A stretch of DNA of 8,353 nt from an uncultured Dorea sp. (GTDB lineage: Bacteria; Bacillota; Clostridia; Lachnospirales; Lachnospiraceae): the NCBI GenBank assembly GCA_934295165.1, contig CAKRAT010000076.1:1-8353 (forward strand). The letters are read 5' to 3'. Under the pieces are notes generated by a model that did not search any database, was not told the DNA's origin, and saw only the letters and a list, made by a program, of their open reading frames with translations. This document shows, piece after piece, positions 1 to 7,028 of the stretch. How positions within the stretch are numbered: the first letter of the stretch is position 1; each line of letters begins with the position of its first letter. The position numbers and the translations under genes are program-made.

Positions 1-792
1 TTTGCATTTATTCTTGGCTTTATCGTTCCTTTTATTATGGGAATCTGGCTTTCATTTTGTAAATTTACAACAGTAACAGATGCGAAATTTGTAGGATTTT
101 CAAACTATATAGAAGCATTGAAAGATACCGCATTCCGTCATTCGTTCTGGTATACGGTATTATTTGCAATCGCATCACTTCTGATCATCAACATTATTGC
201 ATTTGCACTTGCAATGGCATTAACAAAAGAAATGCATGGAACTAATATTTTCCGTACGATCTTCTTTATGCCGAACCTGATCGGAGGTATCGTACTTGGA
301 TATATCTGGCAGCTGATCTTTAACGGAATTTTATCCAGATATGAGACAGCACTTGCACTGAATGAGTGGTATGGCTTCTGGGGACTGATCATTCTGGTCA
401 GCTGGCAGCAGATCGGTTATATGATGATCATCTATATTGCAGGTCTTCAGTCTATTCCGGGAGATGTGATCGAGGCAGCAGAGATCGACGGGGCAAATAA
501 GATCCAGACATTATTCAAGGTAACAATCCCGATGATGATGCCATCGATCACGATCTGTATGTTCCTGTCAATTACAAACGGATTCAAGTTATTCGACCAG
601 AACCTGTCCCTGACAGCCGGTGAACCGTCTAAGATGTCTGAGATGATGGCGCTTAATATCTTCAATACGTTCTACGGACGTACCGGATGGGAAGGAGTCG
701 GACAGGCGAAGGCAGTCATCTTCTTTGCAATCGTAGTTGTGATCGGTATGATCCAGTTACGTGCAACACGTTCTAAGGAGGTACAGCAGTAA
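1..792 (+). CDS. Sugar ABC transporter permease, MalF/UgpA-like (CUT1), 5' partial
   Basis: Membrane subunit of a carbohydrate ABC importer. With a MalG-like partner it should form the channel fed by an extracellular solute-binding protein and driven by a cytoplasmic ATPase. The frame is open from base 1 (FAFILGFIVPF before the Met at 37), so that Met is internal and the true start lies upstream of the window. The visible 263 residues hold hydrophobic segments typical of the family and the EAA loop that docks to the ATPase (EAAEIDGANKIQTLFKVTIP, from about nt 472). The C-terminus is short and basic (RATRSKEVQQ). The stop overlaps the next gene's ATG by one base (TAATG), and the ribosome site of that gene (AAGGAGG, 775-781) lies inside this one, so the two are translationally coupled. 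A binding-protein gene probably lies upstream, outside the window. The substrate cannot be told from sequence; CUT1 transporters usually carry oligosaccharides or glycerol-phosphate-like compounds. Confidence 0.93.
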   Translation, partial: FAFILGFIVPFIMGIWLSFCKFTTVTDAKFVGFSNYIEALKDTAFRHSFWYTVLFAIASLLIINIIAFALAMALTKEMHGTNIFRTIFFMPNLIGGIVLGYIWQLIFNGILSRYETALALNEWYGFWGLIILVSWQQIGYMMIIYIAGLQSIPGDVIEAAEIDGANKIQTLFKVTIPMMMPSITICMFLSITNGFKLFDQNLSLTAGEPSKMSEMMALNIFNTFYGRTGWEGVGQAKAVIFFAIVVVIGMIQLRATRSKEVQQ

Positions 793-1631
793 TGAAGAAA
801 AAAACAAGTAAATTAAGCTGGTTTGGAACAGGTGCATTTACGATCATCGGTATTGTATATATCATGCCGATCCTGATCGTGCTGATCAACTCATTTAAAA
901 ATAAAGTATTTATCAACAAAGAACCATTCAAACTCCCGACAAAGCAGACATGGGTAGGAATCGATAACTTCCTGTCCGCAATTGACAAATATGAACTGCT
1001 GAGTGCAGTCGGCTGGACTGTATTTATCACAGTTGGTTCCGTACTTGTGATCCTTGTATGTACTTCTATGTGTGCATGGTATATTACAAGAGTAAACAGT
1101 AAGTTTACAAAACTGTTATATTTACTCTGCGTATTTTCCATGGTTGTTCCGTTCCAGATGGTTATGTTCACCTTATCGCTGGTAGCTGACCGTACCGGTC
1201 TTCGTACACCTTGGGGAATCATCATCATTTACCTCGGATTTGGTGCAGGTCTTGCAGTATTCATGTTCTGCGGATTTGTAAAATCCATTCCACTGGAAAT
1301 TGAAGAAGCAGCAATGATCGACGGATGTACACCACTTCGAACCTTTTTCTCCGTTGTACTTCCGATCATGAAGCCGACATACATTTCCGTAGGAATCCTA
1401 GAGACAATGTGGATCTGGAACGACTTCCTGCTTCCATATCTGGTACTGGATCTGAATAAGTATAAGACAATCTCAATTGCAATCCAGTATATGAAGGGAA
1501 GTTATGGACGTGTAGATATGGGTGCTGTTATGGCAGCGCTGATCCTTGCGGTAATTCCGGTGGTTATCTTCTATCTGGCTTGCCAGAAGCACATTATTAA
1601 GGGAGTTGCTGCTGGAGCGGTAAAGGGATAA
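792..1631 (+). CDS. Sugar ABC transporter permease, MalG/UgpE-like (CUT1)
   Basis: Second membrane subunit of the same importer, 279 aa, the normal size for MalG-type permeases. A lysine-rich cytoplasmic N-terminus (MKKKTSK) precedes the first membrane segment (about residues 13-33). Further hydrophobic segments lie near 73-97, 107-130, 139-162 and 243-265. The EAA loop EEAAMIDGCTPLRTFFSVVL starts at about residue 171 and ends in PIMKP, as expected for contact with the ATPase. The start is well supported: AAGGAGG at 775-781, ten bases before ATG, with a one-base overlap with the previous stop. No ATPase gene follows; in Firmicutes such CUT1 systems often share a distant MsmX/UgpC-type ATPase (known of the family, not shown here). 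It appears to be the last gene of its operon, followed by a long palindrome and an intrinsic terminator. Substrate unknown. Confidence 0.95.
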   Translation: MKKKTSKLSWFGTGAFTIIGIVYIMPILIVLINSFKNKVFINKEPFKLPTKQTWVGIDNFLSAIDKYELLSAVGWTVFITVGSVLVILVCTSMCAWYITRVNSKFTKLLYLLCVFSMVVPFQMVMFTLSLVADRTGLRTPWGIIIIYLGFGAGLAVFMFCGFVKSIPLEIEEAAMIDGCTPLRTFFSVVLPIMKPTYISVGILETMWIWNDFLLPYLVLDLNKYKTISIAIQYMKGSYGRVDMGAVMAALILAVIPVVIFYLACQKHIIKGVAAGAVKG

Positions 1632-1637
1632 GTTTCT

Positions 1638-1918
1638 TTCTATTTAATACATCATCGTGACCACTCAGTCCATGAGAAAGAGATGGTGTTATGTTTGAGG
1701 CTAAGATTCCGTGATGTAAGAAAATCTAAGGGCATCAAAATCTCCTAAAAGCAAAGGCATTTCACTCATAACTCGCTTTGCTCAAACAATTCGTTCCATG
1801 CCTTTAACGGAGATTTGAATACCCTAAGTTTTTCTAAACATCACTCCATATACGCCGCAAACATAACACCAACTCTTTCTCATGTCGTGATTGGCCAATG
1901 ATAATGAATTTAATAGAA
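1638..1918. repeat. 281-nt imperfect palindrome (candidate MITE or structured RNA)
   Basis: This gene-free stretch is one large inverted repeat centred near 1778. The outermost arms (1638 onward and back from 1918) begin TTCTATT and end AATAGAA. The best-conserved block is 27 nt (1671-1697 against 1858-1884), with one mismatch. Further in, the arms pair imperfectly with small offsets (GTGATGT near 1711; CTAAGGG against CCCTAAG; AAATCTCC against GGAGATTT). The innermost stem is AAAGGCAT (1753-1760) with ATGCCTTT (1798-1805), leaving a loop of about 37 nt. There is no ORF of note, no transposase and no clear target-site duplication. It could be a palindromic miniature mobile element, or a transcribed long hairpin at the 3' end of the ABC operon that protects the mRNA or acts as an RNA. 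The palindrome is directly visible; its nature is inference. Confidence 0.85.
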
Positions 1919-1938
1919 GGATGTAACTTTTGTGTGTA

Positions 1939-1981
1939 GCCGGAAAATTTTGGTAAAGGCCTTGATTTTCCGGTCTTTTTT
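1939..1981 (+). terminator. Intrinsic terminator after ABC permease operon
   Basis: Perfect 9-bp stem CCGGAAAAT (1940-1948) with ATTTTCCGG (1965-1973), a 16-nt loop, then a T-rich tail (TCTTTTTT, 1974-1981). Oriented for the + strand, so it should end the ABC transporter transcript about 300 nt beyond the last stop and place the palindrome inside the operon's 3' UTR. On the - strand there is no U-tract after the stem, so it is not an obvious terminator for the HAD remnant. Confidence 0.85.
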
Positions 1982-2016
1982 GTACACTTCCGGCCGGGTA
2001 TCAGCCGCTTAGTAGA

Positions 2017-2483
2017 TTAAATAGAAAACCAATCTAACGCTGCCGCAATCCCCTCATGATCATTATCTTCCGTCACATACAGAAACTGCTCCTTAATATC
2101 TTCCGGCGCATTCCCCATCACAATGCCGGTTCCGGCTGTTTTTAACATTTCCAGATTATTATAGTTATCTCCGAAAGCAATGACCTGTTCAAGTGGAATT
2201 CCTTTGAACTGACACAGGCGTCTGACAGCAAGCGCTTTGTTGGTATCGGAAGCGTTGATCTCCAGGTGGATTGGAGAAGAATACATCCATTCAAATTATT
2301 ATCTCTTAAGATTGGTTCAATACAGAAAGGGCTTCTTGCAGAGACAGGGGTAAACGGCAGTCCCTTTCCAACAGTTGCCTGTAATTTCTGCCTGGTAAGT
2401 GCCGAGACTGTATGGTTTGAAGTTAATAAGGTTCCGTCTATATCACTGAAAATTGCCTGAAAGGCAAGTGTCTGATTTTTCAT
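2017..2483 (-). pseudogene. Cof-type HAD phosphatase, internally deleted and frameshifted
   Basis: Remnant of a Cof/YidA-type haloacid dehalogenase-like sugar phosphatase. The N-terminal piece (ATG at 2483, down to about 2290) has the nucleophile motif I, FSDIDGTLL, followed by a typical VSARSP segment (motif II region). The C-terminal piece (about 2286 to 2017) is in a different frame and reads SPIHLEINASDTNKALAV, then motif IV VIAFGDNYNNLEML and GIVMGNAPEDIKE. Intact Cof proteins are about 265-270 aa. Here only about 68 + 89 residues remain, so roughly 100 codons, mainly the cap domain, are missing at a junction near 2286-2295. Motif IV has GDNYNN where the family has GDxxND, a loss of the second acidic metal ligand. 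The start still has a good ribosome site (AAAGGAG, about 2492-2498). It is divergent from the DeoR remnant. An active product is very unlikely. Confidence 0.85.
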
Positions 2484-2664
2484 ATTCTTGTCTCCTTTAA
2501 GGTGAAATTAATGTAGAATTCGAATCTACAGATAGAATAACACGATATAGAACATAGAAAAATGTTGTTTTGTGTGTTATTTGTGATAATATTACAATAT
2601 AAAATGTGTAATCGAGCATTAATAGAAAAGGTGAAGAAAACTGGGAATAATACAAGAGGGAAAT
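2484..2664. other. AT-rich divergent intergenic region between two pseudogenes
   Basis: Separates the HAD remnant (-) from the DeoR remnant (+) and presumably once held both promoters. The ribosome site for the HAD gene lies at its left edge. A possible + strand promoter is TTGTTT (2565-2570) with TAATAT (2587-2592) at 16 nt, but the match is weak. No further gene is seen. Confidence 0.4.
2512..2530. promoter_or_regulatory. Short inverted repeat, possible operator remnant
   Basis: TGTAGA (2512-2517) and TCTACA (2525-2530) are perfect reverse complements separated by 7 nt, just upstream of the HAD ribosome site. It could be a protein-binding site left from when the divergent regulator was intact, or chance. 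Nothing else links it to a known regulator. Confidence 0.25.
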
Positions 2665-2971
2665 GAGCTGTCTTCCGTAAGCCGCAGAGGAAGAATAGAA
2701 GAGATATTGAAGGAGAAGCTTCATGTAACGGTGAAAGATATGGCGGCAAGATTTGGCATATCGGAGATGACGATACGAAGAGATTTTCATAAGATGGAAG
2801 AATGCGGATGAAAGGTATCTTCTGGTGGACCATACTAAATTTGGAAAAAAGAATCTGATCAAGTATAATGATGTATGTGAATTTGAAAAAATATTTACAG
2901 ATGAGGAGACGGATTTCCGAATCAGACAGGAAATTGCGGAAGCAGGAGGGAATTTAATAATCTGTGAATAG
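2665..2971 (+). pseudogene. DeoR/GlpR-type sugar repressor, internally deleted and frameshifted
   Basis: Two pieces of a DeoR-family repressor lie end to end in different frames. The first (2665-2811) encodes the N-terminal winged helix: RRGRIEEILKEKLHVTVKDM then AARFGISEMTIRRDFHKMEE, with the family's characteristic TIRRD recognition helix, and stops at TGA 2809. The second (from about 2810 to the stop at 2969-2971) encodes the family C-terminus: RYLLVDHTKFGKKNLIKYND, then FTDEETDF and a closing GGNLIIC. Intact members are about 250 aa; about 100 remain, so most of the sugar-phosphate-sensing domain is gone. The start is also damaged: the only nearby ATG (2663) is out of frame with the helix-turn-helix, as if one base were lost at ATGAGCTG. 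No working repressor can be made. It probably once regulated the adjacent divergent HAD gene or a lost sugar operon (inference). Confidence 0.85.
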
Positions 2972-3045
2972 AAAATTTGTAGTATAGTAAAAAGGAAGAG
3001 ATAAATAATCGGAAATAAAGGCAGCGAAGGGGAGATACATTAGAT

Positions 3046-3945
3046 ATGAATTCAAATTTCGAATATTACAAAATTTTTTATTATGTGGCAAAATATGAAA
3101 ACCTGACAAAAGCGGCGACGGTATTAAAGACCAGCCAGCCGGCGGTGACAAGAACTATTCACAAACTGGAGAATGAACTGGGATGCCGCTTGTTTACAAG
3201 AAGTAAGAGCGGAATGGCACTGACGCCGGAGGGGAGGACCTTTTACGGATATGTTGCAGCAGGGTGTGCGCAGTTCTTCAAAGGAGAGAATGATCTGAGT
3301 AATCTGATATCACTGGAGAATGGAACCATCTATATCAGTGCTACGGAGACGGCGCTTCACTGTTATCTCTTTCAGGCGATGGAAGAATTCAACAGTCTGT
3401 ATCCGAATGTAAGATTCAAGATCCTGAATAACAGTACGACAGAATCTGTCAATGCAGTAAAAGAAGGAAAGGTAGATCTTGCATTTGTATCGGCCAACCT
3501 TCAGGTGGCGAAGCCGCTTCGGATGAAGATATTGAGAAAATACAGGGATATACTGATTGCCGGAAAGCGATTTGAAGAATTGAAAGCGGGAAAAGAGGAG
3601 TTATCGCTTAAGGAACTGGTGTCATATCCATGGATCAGTCTGACGGCAGAGACGATCACACGCAGATTTTTAAATGAATATTTTGAAAAGAATAATCTGA
3701 CATTTACGCCAGATATGGAGCTTGCAACAACGGATATGATACTTCCGGCTGTAAGGCATAATCTGGGACTGGGATTTATCCCGGCGGAATTTGCAAGTAC
3801 GGAGTTAAAATCCGGACAGGTATTTGAGATTAAAGTAAAAGAAAAACTGCCGGAACGTAACATTATCCTGATATATGATACGGAATATCCGCAGAGTATT
3901 GCTGCAAAAGAATTTCAGAAGTTCCTGAAAGAAAGAGACGCATAA
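3046..3945 (+). CDS. LysR-family transcriptional regulator
   Basis: Intact 299-aa LysR-type regulator, the usual family length. The N-terminal winged helix-turn-helix covers about residues 5-62: FYYVAKYENLTKAATVLKTS, then QPAVTRTIHKLENELGCRLF and the LTPEG that closes the domain. A linker helix follows. The periplasmic-binding-protein-like effector domain spans about residues 91-296, with a typical EGKVDLAFV segment and HNLGLGFIPAEFA near the end. The start is supported by AAGGGGAG (3027-3034), 11 nt upstream. LysR regulators act in the cytoplasm as oligomers, usually on a nearby or divergent target. Here there is no intact divergent neighbour. The only adjacent intact gene is the convergent phosphoketolase, so the target is unclear. 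It shares a bidirectional terminator with that gene. The effector cannot be inferred. Confidence 0.95.
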   Translation: MNSNFEYYKIFYYVAKYENLTKAATVLKTSQPAVTRTIHKLENELGCRLFTRSKSGMALTPEGRTFYGYVAAGCAQFFKGENDLSNLISLENGTIYISATETALHCYLFQAMEEFNSLYPNVRFKILNNSTTESVNAVKEGKVDLAFVSANLQVAKPLRMKILRKYRDILIAGKRFEELKAGKEELSLKELVSYPWISLTAETITRRFLNEYFEKNNLTFTPDMELATTDMILPAVRHNLGLGFIPAEFASTELKSGQVFEIKVKEKLPERNIILIYDTEYPQSIAAKEFQKFLKERDA

Positions 3946-3956
3946 AAAATAGAATA

Positions 3957-4056
3957 AAAAAGCCCGGAAGCTTATACAAATTCGGATGATCAATAATGAT
4001 CGACAAAGATAAAGGTATCGAATTGGAGTTAAACATTTGTAAGCTTCCGGGCTTTT
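3957..4056. terminator. Long bidirectional terminator between LysR gene and phosphoketolase
   Basis: The left arm starts at 3957 (AAAAGCCCGGAAGCTTA...) and the right arm occupies 4035-4056 (ATTTGTAAGCTTCCGGG...CTTTT). They pair over about 22 bp with a single 2-nt bulge (TA near 3975). On the + strand the stem is followed by TTTT and then ATTTTT. On the - strand it is followed by a run of Ts from the A-rich stretch 3946-3960. It therefore suits both convergent genes. The enclosed loop is unusually long, about 53 nt, and carries its own small hairpin, GATCA (3988-3992) with TGATC (3997-4001). Confidence 0.9.
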
Positions 4057-4094
4057 ATGCATTTTTAAATAAACAAACTAATTAATTGGAGTTT

Positions 4095-6470
4095 TTAGTT
4101 GTGCCATTCCCAGTTACGGATTTCTTCAAGATCCTGTCCGTACTCGGCAATGTACTGTTTGTGCTCAACCAGCTTGTCGTTCATCTTCTGGATCAGGAAT
4201 GATCCCTTGTTGCCAAGCTGTGGCAGGTGCATGATTGCATCTTTTACCAGGTTGAAACGGTCGATCTGGTTCTGTACACGCATATCGAATGGTGTAGTGA
4301 TCGTTCCTTCTTCCTGATATCCATGAACGGAAATGTTGTGGTTGTTACGTTCATATGTAAGTTCATGGATCAGTGTCGGATATCCGTGGAATGCGAAGAT
4401 GATCGGTTTATCTTTTGTGAAGATTGCATCATATTCTGCATCACTTAATCCATGTGGATGTTTGTGATCGGATTCCATCTTGAACAGGTCAACAACGTTA
4501 ACAACACGAATCTTGAGTTCTGGCATTTCATCACGAAGAATTGTAACAGCAGCCATTGTTTCAAGAGTTGGTGTGTCACCGCAGCAAGCCATAACAACAT
4601 CTGGTTCTTCACCACAGTCGTTACTTGCCCAATCCCAGATTCCGATACCCTGTGTACAGTGCTTAACAGCCTGTTCCATAGATAACCACTGGCAGCTTGG
4701 GTGTTTTGAAGCTACGATAGCGTTGACATAGTTCTTGCTCTTGATACAGTGATCGAAGCAAGAGAGTAAGCAGTTAGCATCCGGTGGGAGATACATGCGG
4801 ACAACATCTGCTTTCTTATTAGCGATGTGATCCAGGAATCCTGGGTCCTGATGTGTAAATCCGTTGTGATCCTGCTGCCATACGTTTGATGTCAGGATGA
4901 AGTTCAGGGAAGCAATCGGCTGTCTCCATGAAAGCTGGTTGCATACTTTTAACCATTTTGCATGCTGGGCTGCCATTGAGTCAACGATACGAATGAATGC
5001 TTCGTAACTTGCGAAGAATCCATGACGTCCTGTTAACAGATAACCTTCCAGCCATCCTTCACACATATGCTCACTTAACATACCATCCATGATACGTCCG
5101 TTTCTTGCAAGACAATCGTCTGTGTCAAGAAGTCCGGCATTCCAGTCACGGTTCTGTGTCTCAAATACTTTGTATAAACGGTTAGACATACTTTCGTCAG
5201 GTCCGAAGATACGGAAGTTCTTGTTCTCTTCGTTTAATTCAAAGATGTCACGGATATATCCGCCAAGTTCGATCATATCCTGAGCTTTTGTCTTACCTGG
5301 TTCAACTTCGATTCCATAAGAACGGAAATCAGGAAGTCTTAAGTCTTTCAATAATAATCCACCATTTGCATGTGGGTTTGCTCCAAGACGGGCATCTCCC
5401 TTTGGTGCAAGTTCTGCAAGTTCTGGAATCAGACGTCCGTTTTCATCAAACAGTTCTTCCGGACGATAGCTTTCCAGCCACTCTTTTAAGAGATCAAGAT
5501 GTTCTGGACTTTCCATAGTAAGTGGTACCTGATGTGCACGGAAAGAGCCTTCAATCTGCTGTCCGTCAACAACCTTCGGTCCTGTCCATCCCTTTGGTGT
5601 ACGCAGAACGATCATTGGCCATACCGGACGTTCCGGATCTTTGTTATCACGTGCATTTTTCTGGATTGCTTTAATCTCTTCGATTACAGTATCCATAGTC
5701 TCAGCCATCTTCTTGTGCATAGTCATCGGATCATCACCTTCTACGAAGTAAGGTTTCCATCCGCAGCCTTTGAAGAAGCTTTCGATTTCTTCATGAGGAA
5801 TACGTGAGAAGATTGTAGGGTTGCTGATCTTATATCCATTTAAATGAAGAATAGGAAGTACAGCACCGTCTGTAACAGGGTTCAGGAACTTGTTAGACTG
5901 CCATGAAGTAGCTAACGGTCCAGTCTCTGCTTCACCATCGCCAACAACAACTGTTGCAATCAGATCCGGGTTGTCAAATACAGCACCGAATGCGTGTGCG
6001 ATAGAATATCCAAGCTCTCCACCTTCGTTGATAGATCCAGGTGTCTCTGGTGCACAGTGACTAGGAACTCCACATGGGAATGAGAACTGTTTGAACATTT
6101 TCTTCATACCTTCCTCATCCTGGCTGATGTTTGGATATACTTCGCTGTAAGAACCTTCCAGATATGTATTAGCAATCAGGAAGTTTCCGCCATGTCCAGG
6201 ACCTGATAATAAGATCATGTCCAGATCATAACGTTTGATTTCACGGTTGCAGTGTACATAGATGAAGTTCTGTCCAGGAACAGTACCCCAGTGTCCAACG
6301 ATTTTTTTCTTAATCTGATCCATTGACAGTGGCTCTTTTAAGAGCGGATTGTCAAGGAGATATAACTGACCGGCTGACAGATAGTTTGTAGCACGCCAGT
6401 AGGCATCCATCTTTTCAAGCATTTCCTGAGAAAGTGGCTGTTTCTCAAGACATGTGTTTGTGTCTCCCAT
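4095..6470 (-). CDS. xfp: Xylulose-5-phosphate/fructose-6-phosphate phosphoketolase
   Basis: Thiamine-diphosphate enzyme of 791 aa, the usual phosphoketolase length. It splits xylulose-5-P to acetyl-P and glyceraldehyde-3-P, and commonly fructose-6-P to acetyl-P and erythrose-4-P. Family signatures are all present: [11 protein letters not shown] (His about 60), GPGHGG (His about 93), FPCGVPSH (His about 138), [16 protein letters not shown], the diphosphate/Mg motif [19 protein letters not shown] (about 177-195), AHQVPL (about 315), and [14 protein letters not shown] in the central region, which carries another active-site His. These match residues shown to be catalytic in Bifidobacterium phosphoketolase (family knowledge). 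The start ATG at 6470 has AGAGGT about 7 nt upstream. It stands alone, convergent with the LysR gene. Acetyl-P can feed acetate kinase for ATP. Cytoplasmic. No damage is seen. Whether it prefers Xu5P only or both substrates cannot be decided here. Confidence 0.98.
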   Translation of the reverse strand: MGDTNTCLEKQPLSQEMLEKMDAYWRATNYLSAGQLYLLDNPLLKEPLSMDQIKKKIVGHWGTVPGQNFIYVHCNREIKRYDLDMILLSGPGHGGNFLIANTYLEGSYSEVYPNISQDEEGMKKMFKQFSFPCGVPSHCAPETPGSINEGGELGYSIAHAFGAVFDNPDLIATVVVGDGEAETGPLATSWQSNKFLNPVTDGAVLPILHLNGYKISNPTIFSRIPHEEIESFFKGCGWKPYFVEGDDPMTMHKKMAETMDTVIEEIKAIQKNARDNKDPERPVWPMIVLRTPKGWTGPKVVDGQQIEGSFRAHQVPLTMESPEHLDLLKEWLESYRPEELFDENGRLIPELAELAPKGDARLGANPHANGGLLLKDLRLPDFRSYGIEVEPGKTKAQDMIELGGYIRDIFELNEENKNFRIFGPDESMSNRLYKVFETQNRDWNAGLLDTDDCLARNGRIMDGMLSEHMCEGWLEGYLLTGRHGFFASYEAFIRIVDSMAAQHAKWLKVCNQLSWRQPIASLNFILTSNVWQQDHNGFTHQDPGFLDHIANKKADVVRMYLPPDANCLLSCFDHCIKSKNYVNAIVASKHPSCQWLSMEQAVKHCTQGIGIWDWASNDCGEEPDVVMACCGDTPTLETMAAVTILRDEMPELKIRVVNVVDLFKMESDHKHPHGLSDAEYDAIFTKDKPIIFAFHGYPTLIHELTYERNNHNISVHGYQEEGTITTPFDMRVQNQIDRFNLVKDAIMHLPQLGNKGSFLIQKMNDKLVEHKQYIAEYGQDLEEIRNWEWHN

Positions 6471-6517
6471 ATTCTTACCTCTTTCATAAAAATTTTGTTA
6501 ATTTTTTAACCGAATAT

Positions 6518-6552
6518 AGAATAGCATAATGTGGAAATGTCGTAAAATACAA
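6518..6552 (-). promoter_or_regulatory. Probable phosphoketolase promoter
   Basis: The AT-rich stretch upstream of the phosphoketolase start contains two overlapping candidates on the - strand. One is TTTACG (6541-6546) with TATTCT (6518-6523) at 17 nt. The other is TTGTAT (6547-6552) with TATGCT (6523-6528) at 18 nt. Neither is a perfect match, but position and spacing fit a sigma-A promoter with a leader of about 40-45 nt. Confidence 0.4.
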
Positions 6553-6580
6553 ATTTTGCATTGAGATTATAAGTTTTTGA

Positions 6581-6924
6581 TATGGGTGTGCAGGGGATGA
6601 ATCAGAAGAACAGGAGCAGAAAGAGCAGACAGCGGAAATAAGAAAGATTGAAAGTCCGCTGACAGGAAAAATCAATCCGTTAAGTGAAGTATTTTCAAGT
6701 GAGATGATGGGAAAAGGATGTGCGGTCATTCCGGAAGAGGGAAAAGTATATGCACTATTTGACGGAAAAGTAGTAGGACTTTTAGACAGCCATCATGCAG
6801 TAGGAATAGAAAGCACAGATGGAGTAGAAGTCCTGATCCATGTCGGTATGGATACGGTAAAACTGAACGGAAGACCTTTGGTTGGTATCAGAATGTGATC
6901 CGAACAAACGGGGAAGAGCTGTAG
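6581..6924 (+). pseudogene. PTS EIIA(Glc)-type domain remnant, truncated and frameshifted
   Basis: Sugar phosphotransferase EIIA domain of the glucose family. In frame from 6581 it reads an acidic, Gln-rich linker (DESEEQEQKEQTAEI), then ESPLTGKINPLSEVFSSEMM and GKGCAVIPEEGKVYALFDGK. Next comes SHHAVGIESTDGVEVLIHVG, which holds both active-site histidines (equivalents of E. coli Crr His75 and His90), then MDTVKLNG. It stops at 6896-6898, well before the family's C-terminal 50-60 residues. In another frame, VIRTNGEEL followed by TAG (6895-6924) resembles the normal family end (PVIVTN...), suggesting an internal loss of about 35-40 codons with a frame change. No ATG lies in frame before 6704, and a TGA sits at 6578, so the 5' end is also lost. 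The linker suggests it was the tail of a multidomain EIICBA or EIIBCA permease. A short product from 6704 would lack part of the fold. Confidence 0.8.
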
Positions 6925-6945
6925 ATAAGAATATAAAATGCAGGG

Positions 6946-6974
6946 TTGACATACAGCTGAGACAATGGTATCAT
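6946..6974 (+). promoter_or_regulatory. Sigma-A promoter of the PTS permease gene
   Basis: Consensus -35 TTGACA (6946-6951), exact 17-nt spacer, and -10 TATCAT (6969-6974, five of six consensus bases). Transcription should start near 6981, immediately at the first base of the antiterminator hairpin. It is the strongest promoter match in the window. Confidence 0.85.
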
Positions 6975-6980
6975 TTTAAC

Positions 6981-7028
6981 CATAGTATGTTACTTGTTAG
7001 CGAACGAATGAACGAGGCATTAACTATG
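6981..7028 (+). promoter_or_regulatory. RAT-like antiterminator hairpin (BglG/LicT/GlcT target)
   Basis: The leader RNA can fold as CATAGT (6981-6986) with ACTATG (7023-7028), then a symmetrical internal loop (ATGTTA / GCATTA), then CTTGTT (6993-6998) with AACGAG (7011-7016) and a 12-nt loop. The pattern TGTTACT ... GAGGCAT flanking a short stem matches ribonucleic antiterminator sites bound by BglG-family proteins, most like GlcT sites on ptsG leaders (family knowledge). Its 3' half overlaps the 5' arm of the terminator at 7016, so the two folds exclude each other. The protein that binds it is not in the window. The apical loop is longer than in typical RATs. Confidence 0.75.

Noticed and set aside
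773..1228. A 151-codon frame antisense to the second ABC permease
   Set aside because: Its sequence is the mirror of a well-supported membrane protein; no ribosome site or family resemblance.
1638..1918. CRISPR array or insertion sequence
   Set aside because: There is a single inverted repeat with no direct repeats or spacers, and no transposase reading frame.
2565..2590. Promoter made of TTGTTT and GATAAT in the divergent region
   Set aside because: The spacer is 14 nt, too short for sigma-A; the shifted version with TAATAT fits better but is still weak.
2480..2862. Two long - strand frames over the DeoR remnant
   Set aside because: Low-complexity, compositionally odd translations; the + strand shows clear DeoR family sequence in the same bases.
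2017..2971. Simple sequencing frameshifts as the cause of the broken HAD and DeoR genes
   Set aside because: One- or two-base errors cannot remove about 100-150 codons from each gene; a true deletion or misassembly is required.
4099..5807. Several open frames on the + strand inside the phosphoketolase gene
   Set aside because: They are antisense to a strongly conserved full-length enzyme, have no ribosome sites and no recognisable domains.
6996..7010. Catabolite-responsive element overlapping the antiterminator loop (TGTTAGCGAACGAA)
   Set aside because: It shares the central CG but mismatches the cre consensus at several conserved positions.
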